From Lachnospiraceae bacterium (lineage in GTDB: Bacteria > Bacillota > Clostridia > Lachnospirales > Lachnospiraceae): 64,000 nt of DNA. The notes below the pieces were generated by a model. That model saw only the letters and a program-made list of their open reading frames with translations. It ran no database searches and was not told where the DNA came from. Below, piece by piece: positions 1-7,878 of the stretch. How positions within the stretch are numbered: the stretch's first letter is position 1; the number at the start of each line of letters is the position of its first letter. The DNA lies in assembly GCA_910574285.1 (NCBI GenBank), contig CAJTAL010000022.1, forward strand, positions 1-64,000. The letters are read 5' to 3'. The position numbers and the translations under genes were made by a program.

Positions 1-21
1 GTAAGCGATGAATAACCTACC
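1..21. repeat. IS66 terminal inverted repeat, left end
   Basis: The first 15 bases pair perfectly with 3099-3113. The next bases match with two mismatches, giving about 19 of 21. The GTAA start is typical of IS66 ends. Confidence 0.9.
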
Positions 22-233
22 GGTTTTACATATTCTAAAATCTGTGGGATAATCTTTTTGACTGACAAGTGAATGATGTGATTCAAGATTTGTTTATAAT
101 CAAGTTCTTAATGAAACGAAGTATATAAGAATTATAAGTTCAAAACTGGAAAGGCTCCATAGAATCCTGGAACTATAAACGAATATAGCTTTTTATCAGT
201 GATTATTTTTTCATCACAAATAAGGGGCAGCTA

Positions 234-2024
234 TCAGAACGGTATCTGCCCCCGGTTCTCCGGTGTTTCTGTTTCCGTGTCCATCACCTTGGAACATCGT
301 TCCTTTATAAAGTCGTTCCACGGCATCATTGCTTCCACACCTGCGGGCTCCTGTCTATAGTCCGGCATGTAAAGCAACAGTGTGTAAAGGTATTGGAACA
401 CGTTTAGGTTGTTCGCTTTTGCCGTTTCTACCAGGCTGTAGATGATGGCGCTCGATCTCGCTCCATTCACGGTATCGTGGAAAAGGAAGTTCTTTCTCCC
501 GGTCGCATAGGATTTTGCGCATCGTTCCGCCCGGTTATTAGAGATCTCACATCTCCCATCCAGCAGGTAGTTGCCCAGAAGCTCCTTATGGTTAGCCGCA
601 TAGTTTACCGCTTTTTCCAACAGGCTTCCGCCCAGCGGCTCTACCGTTGCAAGCCAGGACCAGAAACTGTCCCAGACAGGGACTTCCAATTCCAGGCGTT
701 TGTTCTTACGTTCTTCCGGAGACATGGCTTTTAGTGTCCGTTCTATACGAAAAAGTTTGTTGCAATAGCAAAGTCCGATCTCTGCCGGAATCCTCTTGTC
801 CTCCTTTGCCTTTTCCGGGTCAGCCGCATCTTCCGGGATTTCTTCCGGTGAGTTGATGTCCAGCAGTTTTATTTTTTTTCGGCGGGCTGCCGGAACTGCT
901 TCGAAAAAATACCTCCGGCAATGCGCAAGACAGCATACCAGGATCACATTCTCTACACTGTTGTATCCGGTATAGCCATCGCATTCCAGCAGTCCGCAGA
1001 ACCCTTCCAGAAAGTTTTTCGCATAATTCCCTGCTCTCCCGGGCTGATAATCATAAAGGATGATGGGCGGGAGGCCATCATTTCCTGTGAGATAGATCCA
1101 CATATATGAGGTGGAAGTCGCCGTCCGCCCCTCCTCATGGAGAACCTGACAGACAGTTTCATCCGCATGGAGGAGGTCACGCTTGACAAGATATTCATGG
1201 AGCCGGTCATAAACAGGCTCAAAATATGTCAGCGCGCATTTGATACACCAGTTAGAAGTCGTTTCCCTGGCAAGCGGGGCTCCCATTTGGAGCCAGTCCA
1301 TTTCCTGGCGGTAGAAGGGAACCGAATTCAGGAACTTCTGATACATTACAAAAGCAGCCATAGATGGTGAAGCCGGGCTGTGCGCCAGCAAAGCAGTCGG
1401 TACCGGCGCTTTGACGATCGTGCCTGTATCTTCCTCACGGCAGACCGGACATGCAAGGACTTCACACATGTATTGGATCCGTTCTACCTTTGCGGGGGTG
1501 ATCCGTAGTTCTTCTCGCACAAACTGCCACGCGATTGTTTCCATCACAGTATCACAATCCGGACAAAGCCTCTGGTCTTCCGGCAGCGCGCAGCGCACTT
1601 CCCTGACCGGCAGATTTTTATAGAGTTCTTCCCGTTTGGCTTTCGGTTTACGGCGGGCATGGCTGCGGACAGTGGATTTCCCCGCCTCCTCTTCATTCTC
1701 CGCCTCCTCCGGGACCCTGCCAGCGGCCCGTTCTCTGGAAGTACCGAAAAATTTCCTGCGGAATTCCTCAAGAGTTTCATTCAGGTTCGCAACCGTAGCG
1801 TTCAGTTCCTGAATGGTTTTTTGCAGTTCCTGGATCTGTGCGTCCTTTTCTTCAATTGTTTTATGCAGGAGTTCGATCAAATCGTCTTTATATTCCGCCA
1901 CAGCCTGTTCCGCCTCTCTGTTCTCGTTCCTTTTATTATAGAGGAAAACATGGCAATCCGCAAACAGGCCCGCATACGTCTGTCGGCATTTTGACGAACT
2001 CCTGATGTGTGGATAACTTCCCAA
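234..2024 (-). CDS. tnpC: IS66 family transposase (TnpC)
   Basis: This is the DDE transposase of the IS66 element, about 596 residues from the most upstream TTG codon. An N-terminal helical, leucine-zipper-like stretch rich in EKDAQIQELQ-type sequence is followed by a zinc-finger region with CPDC and CPVC pairs. The catalytic core shows an aspartate in LLHADETV, one in LLECDGYTG and the conserved C-terminal block NNRAERCAKSYATGRKNF, which holds the glutamate. The start is uncertain: the first about 40 residues look unlike the family, and a GTG near 1900 preceded by a purine-rich stretch is an alternative. The length matches intact family members. Confidence 0.93.
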   Translation of the reverse strand: MGSYPHIRSSSKCRQTYAGLFADCHVFLYNKRNENREAEQAVAEYKDDLIELLHKTIEEKDAQIQELQKTIQELNATVANLNETLEEFRRKFFGTSRERAAGRVPEEAENEEEAGKSTVRSHARRKPKAKREELYKNLPVREVRCALPEDQRLCPDCDTVMETIAWQFVREELRITPAKVERIQYMCEVLACPVCREEDTGTIVKAPVPTALLAHSPASPSMAAFVMYQKFLNSVPFYRQEMDWLQMGAPLARETTSNWCIKCALTYFEPVYDRLHEYLVKRDLLHADETVCQVLHEEGRTATSTSYMWIYLTGNDGLPPIILYDYQPGRAGNYAKNFLEGFCGLLECDGYTGYNSVENVILVCCLAHCRRYFFEAVPAARRKKIKLLDINSPEEIPEDAADPEKAKEDKRIPAEIGLCYCNKLFRIERTLKAMSPEERKNKRLELEVPVWDSFWSWLATVEPLGGSLLEKAVNYAANHKELLGNYLLDGRCEISNNRAERCAKSYATGRKNFLFHDTVNGARSSAIIYSLVETAKANNLNVFQYLYTLLLYMPDYRQEPAGVEAMMPWNDFIKERCSKVMDTETETPENRGQIPF

Positions 2025-2197
2025 AATGCAGACTTATCCACCATCTGCCAGGATCGTTATCCACAGAAAACCTCCAGCAGGCGACTGTTTGTTGATAAGT
2101 TTCCGGAAAATCTGCGGTCCTGTGGACAGCGCTTCTTTTTCCGGCTCTGAAGGGCCTGGAAAAGATTTTTAAATTCTCTCTTTTTCACAAATGCGGC

Positions 2198-2551
2198 TTA
2201 GAAATCCCGTTTTCCTGATGGACGCAAGGCCCTGGGCTGGTCGATCGAGAGCCCTTCCATGAGCCAACGGTATTCCTGTCTGGTAAGCATCCTTGCTTCG
2301 GATGCGCAGCGCGGCCATTGAAAACGCCCGGAATCCAGCCTCATATAAAGCAGAACAAAACCGTTTTTATCATGATACAGTGCTTTGAGCCGGTCTGTCT
2401 TCCTGCCGCAGAAAAGATACAGTGTGTTTGCGTAAGGGTCCATCTGGTAAATATCCCGGATTATCGCCAGGAGGCCATTGATGGAAAGCCTCATATCTGT
2501 ACGCCCTGTTATAAGGCAGAGCTTTGATACTCCGGAAATATCGCCTAACAC
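2198..2551 (-). CDS. tnpB: IS66 family accessory protein TnpB
   Basis: This 117-residue protein belongs to the IS66 Orf2 (TnpB) family. It is recognised by the order of conserved segments: a TDMRLSINGL-like N-terminus, the NTLYLFCGRKTDRLKALYHD core, then GFVLLYMRLDSGRFQWP. It is needed with TnpA and TnpC for efficient transposition in studied IS66 elements, but its biochemical role is not settled. It overlaps the end of tnpA by a few bases, which suggests translational coupling. It is separated from tnpC by about 170 bp with no other gene. Confidence 0.9.
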   Translation of the reverse strand: MLGDISGVSKLCLITGRTDMRLSINGLLAIIRDIYQMDPYANTLYLFCGRKTDRLKALYHDKNGFVLLYMRLDSGRFQWPRCASEARMLTRQEYRWLMEGLSIDQPRALRPSGKRDF

Positions 2552-2937
2552 AGGCTGCGCAGCGCAAGAAGGGTATTTTCGATGGTTTCCTTCGCTGCAT
2601 GATTAGAAATCCCAATAGGTGTCCCCTGGAAATCAAGATGGAGCACAGCCGCATTGGCGGCCCAGGGATCCGATGATGTGATCTCCTCCTGGCCGGTGAA
2701 TAAACTTTTGGAAATATCCAGGCAGACAATTTCCTGCTTTTCACAGGGGAATGTCTGTGGGATTCTTTGCGGGATCGTATAGCCCTTCTGGCGGAGACGA
2801 CGTGTATGGTAGTCAATAGCCTTTGCTGTTATCCCATGCTGTTCACACCAGATTTTGACTTTCAAGCTGCTAGTCTTACAATCCTTGATCAGATCAAACC
2901 ATTCCTGATCTGTACGTTTGATACGTTTCTGAGCCAT
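2545..2937 (-). CDS. tnpA: IS66 family accessory protein TnpA
   Basis: This 130-residue protein is the first gene of the IS66 operon. Its N-terminal half looks like a DNA-binding helix-turn-helix: the EWFDLIKDCKTSSLKVKIWC segment, then the GITAKAIDYHTRRLR recognition-type helix. The C-terminal half is a variable linker. The ATG lies about 175 bp from the right end of the element and is preceded on its strand by AGGTGAGC-type purines. It overlaps tnpB. Confidence 0.85.
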   Translation of the reverse strand: MAQKRIKRTDQEWFDLIKDCKTSSLKVKIWCEQHGITAKAIDYHTRRLRQKGYTIPQRIPQTFPCEKQEIVCLDISKSLFTGQEEITSSDPWAANAAVLHLDFQGTPIGISNHAAKETIENTLLALRSLC

Positions 2938-3092
2938 GAAAGCTCACCTCTTCCTAATCTATTTGGAGTAAGCGTGCATAGAGCAATCGAATGATTTGAT
3001 AGTCAACATGCCCTGAATACAAAAACCGGGAAATGGGGAGATGCTTCTCCAGTTAAAGAGATTATCGCACAGATTTCGGGACTTGTAAAAAC

Positions 3093-3113
3093 GCTAGATT
3101 ATTCATCGCTTAC
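3093..3113. repeat. IS66 terminal inverted repeat, right end
   Basis: This is the reverse complement of 1-21 with two mismatches; the outermost 15 bp are perfect and the end reads ATCGCTTAC. The sequence after it is AT-rich and forms a terminator hairpin. Confidence 0.9.
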
Positions 3114-3158
3114 GAAAAAAGGCTTCTGTTTCTAAAAAGAAATAGAGGCTTTTTCCTC
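3114..3158 (+). terminator. Terminator hairpin beside the IS66 insertion
   Basis: An imperfect hairpin (AAAAAGGCTTCTGTTTCT, then AAAA, then a complementary arm with one bulge and G-U pairs) ends in GGCTTTTTCC. It directly touches the IS66 right end. It probably terminated a gene lying to the left of the insertion, outside this window. Confidence 0.6.
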
Positions 3159-3172
3159 GATTTAGAAAAGAT

Positions 3173-3226
3173 TTCACACCAACTTCACACCGATTTCACA
3201 TGGACTTCAACGCACTTTTTTATTCT
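3173..3226 (+). promoter_or_regulatory. Four 11-bp-spaced TTCACA-type repeats upstream of the ABC operon
   Basis: TTCACA occurs at 3173, 3184 and 3195, and a variant TTCAAC at 3206, each exactly 11 bp apart, so all lie on one DNA face. Direct repeats with 10-11 bp phasing are typical binding sites of OmpR/PhoB-type response regulators. A possible -10 (TATTCT, 3221-3226) follows. The next gene starts at 3277. No matching two-component genes are next to it in the window; they may lie left of the IS66. Confidence 0.6.
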
Positions 3227-3276
3227 TACCCCATCAAGAGGAAAGAAATTTTCCTTAAAAAAGGGAGGTAACGATT

Positions 3277-3429
3277 ATGTTTTTAGGTTTGGAATGGTAT
3301 TGGTGGATTGTGATTGCGGCGGTGCTTATTCTCTCTGTCCCGTTCAAGGTAAAGTTTATGAAATGGTGGAGTAAACGGGAACAGAGCAAGAAAAAGGGAA
3401 CGTCTGGGAAATGGGGGGATGAAGAATGA
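3277..3429 (+). CDS. Small single-span membrane protein, first gene of ABC operon
   Basis: This 50-residue gene has an excellent ribosome binding site (GGGAGGT, 3263-3269) seven bases before ATG. Residues about 6-23 (EWYWWIVIAAVLILSVPF) form one hydrophobic span preceded by aromatic residues. The rest (KVKFMKWWSKREQSKKKG onward) is strongly basic and should stay in the cytoplasm. Its TGA overlaps the ATG of the ABC ATPase gene (ATGA), so translation is likely coupled. The family is not recognised. Position and topology suggest a small partner or regulator of the exporter; this is inference. Confidence 0.7.
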   Translation: MFLGLEWYWWIVIAAVLILSVPFKVKFMKWWSKREQSKKKGTSGKWGDEE

Positions 3430-4274
3430 TTGAAGTAAGGAATCTGACTTTTTCCTATGGGAAAGACAAACAGGCATTACACGGCCTGAACTTCACCGTG
3501 GAGGATGGTGAAATTTTTGGATTCCTGGGGCCAAACGGCTCCGGGAAGTCTACCACTCAGAAAATATTGACCGGTATCCTAAAGGGACATGGCGGTATGG
3601 TATCCCTGTTTGGGAAAGACATAAAGGAAGTACATACGAAGGAGTTTTTTCAGAAAATTGGCGTCTTGTTTGAGTTCCCCTATCTGTACGCCAATTTAAG
3701 CGCCCTTGATAACCTGCGTTATTTTTCCTCTTTCTATCCCAAAGAACAACTTCGGGATGCTAAAGAAGTACTTGAGGAACTGGAGTTCAAGAAGGATTTT
3801 TTAAAGAAACCGGTGTCCTCTTATTCCAAGGGGATGCGTCAGCGTGTCAGTATGGCGAGGGTTTTGATCAGCAATCCGAAACTTTTGTTTCTGGATGAGC
3901 CGACCAGCGGCCTTGACCCTACCGGGGCGGTTCTCTTCCGCAGGATCATAGAGAAAGAGCGCCGGAAAGGAACAACTGTATTCGTAACAACCCACAATAT
4001 GCTGGATGCCGATCTGCTATGTGACAGAGTCGCTTTTATCTCTAATGGGAACATTGTTGCACTTGATATGCCGAGAAATCTGAAGGAACAGAATAGCAAT
4101 CACAGCATTGCTGTCGATTATCTGTATCAAGGCAGAAGGGAAGAACAAACGATGGAAGCGCGGTCGCTGAAATCAGGTATTCCTTTTCCGTATGACGAGC
4201 TGCTTGCCATTCACTCTCAGGAGCCGACACTGGAGGATATCTTTATCCAGTATGCAGGAAGGAGGCTGTCTTGA
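3426..4274 (+). CDS. ABC transporter ATP-binding protein
   Basis: This 282-residue cytoplasmic ATPase energises the exporter encoded by the next two genes. Walker A is GPNGSGKST, the signature is YSKGMRQRVS, and Walker B is LLFLDEPTSGLDP followed by the H-loop region FVTTHNM. The family is the CcmA/NatA-like group that drives ABC-2-type permeases in drug, peptide or bacteriocin export and self-immunity. It overlaps the upstream small gene and the downstream permease gene by four bases each, so the genes form one operon. The substrate cannot be told from the sequence. Confidence 0.93.
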   Translation: MIEVRNLTFSYGKDKQALHGLNFTVEDGEIFGFLGPNGSGKSTTQKILTGILKGHGGMVSLFGKDIKEVHTKEFFQKIGVLFEFPYLYANLSALDNLRYFSSFYPKEQLRDAKEVLEELEFKKDFLKKPVSSYSKGMRQRVSMARVLISNPKLLFLDEPTSGLDPTGAVLFRRIIEKERRKGTTVFVTTHNMLDADLLCDRVAFISNGNIVALDMPRNLKEQNSNHSIAVDYLYQGRREEQTMEARSLKSGIPFPYDELLAIHSQEPTLEDIFIQYAGRRLS

Positions 4275-5272
4275 AAATCCTTTCTTCTTTATTCAAAAAA
4301 GACTGCCGGATGATGGTATCAGGAAAATTCTTTCTGGTAGCGTTTGTGTCATTTTTACTTTATACGTTGTTCATTCACTTTGGATATCTGAATTTCATGG
4401 TGAATAATGCCAATATCTACAATGTATATCTCTATGATCCGGCAGGAACTTATACACAGACATCGCCGCTGATCCATTCGGTGGCTTCTGCAAAAGAACT
4501 GGACGAGGCGCTTGCCAAAGATACAAGCGGCGGCGTCGGAATCCGCATAAGAAAAGGGAAACCCGATATCGTACTTTATGCAGGGACAGAAAAAGTTGAC
4601 CGGCATAGGGCGGATTATGCACTCTCGCTTCTGCATTCCGGCAGCGGTTATCAGCCGGAAACAGTGGGGGACAATACCCCGGAAATGAAACAGCGCAGGG
4701 AGATCACCTGTGAACTGCTGTTCATTGAGATTGTTGCCGTAGGGTTTTTGGGGATTGCGTCGGTACTGTTTAAAGAAAAACAGATGGGAGTGATACGTGT
4801 CCATGCCATTATGCCGCTTTCTAAGAGCCTGTTTGTATTTTCCAAAGTCTTTCTATTTCTACTCACGGATCTAGCTTTTGCAGCTTTAATGACTCTGGTT
4901 AATGTGGGGATAAAAGAAGCAGGAGGAGTTTTGCCTGCCGTATTGATACAGACAGGGATTTTGTCCTTGATTATGTCTCTCACAGGTTTCGGCTGTACGA
5001 TGCTGCTGAAAGATTTCAAACAGTTTTCACTGGCCTATCCGGTGATTGCGCTTTTTACTGCTGCACCGGTTTTTCTGTCTGCCAACACAGCAATCAAAAT
5101 GGACTGGATTGATTACCATCCGTTTTATCACGTATATATGGGTCTGAAAAATGCTTTTTTCGGTATGCCCGTTACAAATCCGGTTTATTATATTAGTGCA
5201 GTATGTGTCATTATTTTACTCTTTGGTATTGACGCCGCGGCATTTCGCAAAGAGATGGGAAAGGAGGGCTGA
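4271..5272 (+). CDS. ABC-2 type transporter permease
   Basis: This 333-residue membrane protein starts at TTG, overlapping the ATPase stop codon (TTGA). The first span (about residues 18-38) is followed by a long extracytoplasmic segment (about 40-150). About five hydrophobic spans come after residue 150 (FIEIVAVGFLGIASVLF onward). This is the layout of ABC-2 permeases of the NatB/fluoroquinolone-export type. It pairs with the following gene, so the transporter probably contains two different permease subunits. The substrate is unknown. Confidence 0.85.
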   Translation: MKILSSLFKKDCRMMVSGKFFLVAFVSFLLYTLFIHFGYLNFMVNNANIYNVYLYDPAGTYTQTSPLIHSVASAKELDEALAKDTSGGVGIRIRKGKPDIVLYAGTEKVDRHRADYALSLLHSGSGYQPETVGDNTPEMKQRREITCELLFIEIVAVGFLGIASVLFKEKQMGVIRVHAIMPLSKSLFVFSKVFLFLLTDLAFAALMTLVNVGIKEAGGVLPAVLIQTGILSLIMSLTGFGCTMLLKDFKQFSLAYPVIALFTAAPVFLSANTAIKMDWIDYHPFYHVYMGLKNAFFGMPVTNPVYYISAVCVIILLFGIDAAAFRKEMGKEG

Positions 5273-5274
5273 TT

Positions 5275-6288
5275 ATGAAGGGGTTAATCTATCAACTGAA
5301 GAGTGTCAGGAAAGATAAGTTTTGTATCATGTCGTTTCTCCTGCCTGTTGTGGTAGCTGTCGCACTGAATATTGCCGGTTCCATTGACCTTTCTTCTTTA
5401 GGCGAATATTACTTTTGTGTGGTTGATGGTGAGGTCGCTGATGAAACGAGAGAATGGCTTATGGGATACGGCGATGTTACAGTCTGCCAGACAAGGGAAG
5501 AGTGGCTTTCGGTAATCAGGGAGCCGTCTACGAATGTAATCGGCGTGGAAATGGACGGGGAAGGTATCAAAACCTTTTTGTCCGGTGATGAATTAACTAT
5601 ATGGCAGCAGATGGCAGGTACGCTTCCGGATCTCTATGAGCAGCGGGAGACGGCGGCTGGAATCAGTATACAGACTTTGGAACAGCCTGACGTACTGGCA
5701 GGATTTCAATATATTTTTATGGCAATGACGCTGATCGTTGCTATGTTCATGGGCTGTACCTTTAATGCAATGAATATTATTTCTGAAAAGGAAGACGGAG
5801 TTGCGCTGATTAATGAAATACTGCCTATGACGTCCAGACAATATGTAATCCAGAAAATCTTTATAGGATTTGTGTTTGGATGTCTGTCCGCTGCCTTCAC
5901 GGCGGCGGTCTGTTTCAGACTTTCCCCTGCGGGGACAGCGGTCATGCTTGTGCTGACGGTACTGTCGGCCTTTGTAGCCGCTCTGGTGGGCCTGTTTGTC
6001 GGCCGTATTTCGGAGGGGATGATGGTAGGCGTAGTTTATATCAAAATCGTTATGATCGTGTTTATGGCGGTTCCCCTTCTTAAGTATCTGGCAATGGCAG
6101 GAAATAAGGTTCTCTCCGCTGTCTGCTATGTGATTCCGTCCAGCGCTACATTTGAGGGCGTTATGGATCTGGCGAATGGCGGTATGGCAACCGCAGGCAA
6201 GGATATGGTGATCCTTGTGGTTCATTGTGCGGGTTGGTTTTTACTTTATCTTCTTATATCTAGGCACCGGAAGAAACAACGATTTTGA
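5275..6288 (+). CDS. ABC-2 type transporter permease, second subunit
   Basis: This 337-residue protein starts two bases after the previous stop, with GGAGGG in the end of that gene as ribosome binding site. Topology repeats that of its neighbour: one N-terminal span, a long outer loop (about 45-155), then a cluster of spans beginning FIFMAMTLIVAMFMGCTF. The motif MNIISEKEDGVALINEILPM matches the cytoplasmic segment of ABC-2 permeases. It is the last gene of the operon; no clear terminator is seen before the convergent antitoxin gene. Confidence 0.85.
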   Translation: MKGLIYQLKSVRKDKFCIMSFLLPVVVAVALNIAGSIDLSSLGEYYFCVVDGEVADETREWLMGYGDVTVCQTREEWLSVIREPSTNVIGVEMDGEGIKTFLSGDELTIWQQMAGTLPDLYEQRETAAGISIQTLEQPDVLAGFQYIFMAMTLIVAMFMGCTFNAMNIISEKEDGVALINEILPMTSRQYVIQKIFIGFVFGCLSAAFTAAVCFRLSPAGTAVMLVLTVLSAFVAALVGLFVGRISEGMMVGVVYIKIVMIVFMAVPLLKYLAMAGNKVLSAVCYVIPSSATFEGVMDLANGGMATAGKDMVILVVHCAGWFLLYLLISRHRKKQRF

Positions 6289-6324
6289 GTCATTCTGCGG
6301 TAGCTGTGATGTAAATGTTATAGC

Positions 6325-6588
6325 TCATCTGCGGCGTTTGCTCCGAATATCAGCCATTGCTTCAGCAAGAGGCCGGGTGTTGCCGGAGGCAATATCATCC
6401 ATACCTTCTTTAATTTGGCTATATAATTCAAAGCGGCTGGTCAATTCTTCGTAGGCTTCAATGCTCATAACAGCAAGGTCGCCTTTTCCATTCTTCGTAA
6501 TAAAAACTGGTTCGGGATAAGTGTGGCAAAACGTTGAGATTTCGTTGTAGTTATTCCTTAAATCAGCACTTGATTTGATTGTTGGCAT
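6325..6588 (-). CDS. Phd/YefM family antitoxin, no toxin partner seen
   Basis: This 87-residue protein starts at an ATG with AAGGAG upstream on its strand; an in-frame upstream ATG would extend it by 13 residues without a good ribosome site. The N-terminus (MPTIKSSADLRNNYNEIS) and PVFITKNGKGDLAVMSIEAYEEL are the DNA-binding fold of Phd/YefM antitoxins, and the basic C-terminus would normally bind a RelE/YoeB toxin. The toxin usually follows directly, but only 36 bp separate this stop from the convergent permease stop. It is therefore a solitary antitoxin or regulator. Confidence 0.85.
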   Translation of the reverse strand: MPTIKSSADLRNNYNEISTFCHTYPEPVFITKNGKGDLAVMSIEAYEELTSRFELYSQIKEGMDDIASGNTRPLAEAMADIRSKRRR

Positions 6589-6608
6589 AATGACTCCTTC
6601 TTTGTTTG

Positions 6609-6645
6609 ATAACAAAATTATACACAAATTTTGTTATGCAGTCAA
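6609..6645 (-). promoter_or_regulatory. Antitoxin promoter with overlapping palindromic operator
   Basis: On the minus strand TTGACT (6640-6645) is followed after exactly 17 bp by TATAAT (6617-6622). A perfect 11-bp inverted repeat (ATAACAAAATT, 6609-6619 and 6627-6637, 7-bp centre) covers the -10 and spacer. This is the expected arrangement for antitoxin autorepression. Confidence 0.75.
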
Positions 6646-6702
6646 TGGAACGTGAAATTATTATATACCAGTTTTTGTAGTTGTATTCGATTGATTTCTC
6701 AC

Positions 6703-6731
6703 TTGACAGCCGGAAAATATGGATTTAATAT
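6703..6731 (+). promoter_or_regulatory. Promoter of the TPP riboswitch-thiT transcript
   Basis: TTGACA at 6703-6708 and TAATAT at 6726-6731 are separated by 17 bp. They lie just before the riboswitch, so the aptamer is transcribed first. Confidence 0.75.
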
Positions 6732-6737
6732 GAATGA

Positions 6738-6822
6738 GTACCAAGGGGTGCCTGAAATGGCTGAGATGTATGTATATGTACAGACCCTAATAACTTGATC
6801 CGGGTAATGCCGGCGTAAGGAA
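6738..6822 (+). ncRNA. TPP riboswitch (THI-box)
   Basis: The aptamer shows the conserved blocks in order: GGGGTGCC, GGCTGAGATG, a variable stem, GACCCTAATAACTTGATCCGG and GTAATGCCGGCGTAAGGA. It senses thiamine pyrophosphate. No terminator hairpin lies between it and thiT, and its 3' end runs into the ribosome binding site (AAAGGAG), so repression is probably at translation start. The target gene, a thiamine transporter, fits exactly. Confidence 0.95.
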
Positions 6823-6836
6823 AGGAGAATTTTATA

Positions 6837-7400
6837 ATGTCACAAATGAATGTTGTCACAGGCAGAAGTGCGTCTTCTGCTGTCAAGAAGCTTGTTTTTT
6901 CTGCTATGGGGATTGCATTGGCGATGGTTACCTCCTACATCAAGGTGTTGGAGATGCCGATGGGCGGTTCCGTCACACTATTATCCATGTTATTTATCTG
7001 TCTGATCGGTTACTGGTTCGGAGCAAGATATGGTATCCTTGCCGGAGCCGGATTTGGTATCCTTCAGTTTGTTATGGATCCATATATGGTATCGCTTCCT
7101 CAGGTGTTACTGGATTATCCGCTGGCTTTCGGCGCGTTGGGATTATCAGGACTCCTGCATAACAGGAAATACGGACTCCAGATAGGGTATGTTGTCGGTG
7201 TATTGGGAAGATTCGTCTTCTCTACTTTGTCGGGGGTAGTTTTCTTTGGAGCTTATGCACCGGAGGGAATGAACCCATGGGTATACTCTTCTTTGTATCA
7301 GGGGAGTTATCTGGGAGCGGAGGGAATCATTACGTTGATGATTCTGTCCCTGCCGCCTGTAACGAAGGCGCTGGAGACCATTAAGAGACAGGCGTTGTAA
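6837..7400 (+). CDS. thiT: Energy-coupled thiamine transporter substrate-binding protein ThiT
   Basis: This 187-residue membrane protein is the thiamine-binding S component of a group II ECF transporter, which borrows the shared EcfA/A'/T module encoded elsewhere. Six hydrophobic spans are visible. GGSVTLLSMLFICLIGYWFG and FGILQFVMDPYMVSLPQVLLDYP match conserved ThiT segments; aromatic and acidic residues in this family contact thiamine. The ATG lies eight bases after AAAGGAG at the end of the TPP riboswitch, so thiamine pyrophosphate should shut it off. It is monocistronic or loosely followed by the next gene. Confidence 0.95.
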   Translation: MSQMNVVTGRSASSAVKKLVFSAMGIALAMVTSYIKVLEMPMGGSVTLLSMLFICLIGYWFGARYGILAGAGFGILQFVMDPYMVSLPQVLLDYPLAFGALGLSGLLHNRKYGLQIGYVVGVLGRFVFSTLSGVVFFGAYAPEGMNPWVYSSLYQGSYLGAEGIITLMILSLPPVTKALETIKRQAL

Positions 7401-7450
7401 TGAATTCGGTGATACAGGGATATTTTTCTTGAAAATGAAGGGGTGGTTCG

Positions 7451-7870
7451 ATGATTGTGATTATATTTCTGGACGATAATGAAGGAATGGCGTTCAACCA
7501 TAGGAGACAGAGCAGGGATCAGGCTGTCACAGAGCGGATACGGCAGATAGCTCTGGGAAAGAAGCTGTGGATGAGTCCGTATTCTTATAAACTGTACGGA
7601 GACATGGATGGAACAAAGACCGTGGAAGCAGAAGATTTCCTGGACAGAGCGGGACAGGGAGAACTGTGCCTGGTGGAGGCGGAGCGTCTGGCTCATATAG
7701 AGACAAAGATAGAGAAGATCATCGCGTTTCGCTGGAATCGAAGGTATCCTGCAGATGTCCGTCTGGATCTGTGTCTGGCAGGATGGAGGCGGGAAGAAAC
7801 GCGGGAATTTCCCGGAACTTCCCATGAGAAGATTACGGAAGAAGTTTATATACAAAAGAAGGAGTTTTAG
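7451..7870 (+). CDS. Conserved small protein of unknown function
   Basis: This is a 139-residue soluble protein with no signal peptide or membrane span. The N-terminus (MIVIIFLDDNEGMAFNHRRQ) is conserved-looking, with hydrophobic strand, acidic pair and basic tail, and the protein contains ALGKKLWMSPYSYKLY. I do not recognise a catalytic motif. Similar small proteins occur in Lachnospiraceae next to nuclease genes, to my recollection; this could not be checked. AAGGGGTGG precedes the ATG. The stop is 8 bp before the nuclease gene, so the two probably form an operon. Confidence 0.6.
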   Translation: MIVIIFLDDNEGMAFNHRRQSRDQAVTERIRQIALGKKLWMSPYSYKLYGDMDGTKTVEAEDFLDRAGQGELCLVEAERLAHIETKIEKIIAFRWNRRYPADVRLDLCLAGWRREETREFPGTSHEKITEEVYIQKKEF

Positions 7871-7878
7871 ATAGAATT

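Larger units (their letters stand above)
1..3113 (-). mobile_element. Complete IS66-family insertion sequence
   Basis: The element carries the three genes usual for IS66 (tnpA, tnpB, tnpC), all on the minus strand. It is bounded by matching ends: the first 15 bases (GTAAGCGATGAATAA) are the exact reverse complement of 3099-3113, and the match continues imperfectly to about 21 bp. Base 1 is therefore the outer end, and any left target duplication lies outside the window. The right flank begins GAAAAAAG, the candidate 8-bp duplicated target. All three frames are open, so it may still be active. It sits just before a terminator hairpin and the control region of an ABC transporter. Confidence 0.93.

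Noticed and set aside
5593-6225. 210-codon open frame on the minus strand
   Set aside because: It is antisense to the second ABC permease gene and encodes a His/Arg-rich low-complexity product typical of a shadow frame.
6289-6324. Toxin gene partner for the antitoxin
   Set aside because: Only 36 bp separate the antitoxin stop and the convergent permease stop, too little for a toxin.
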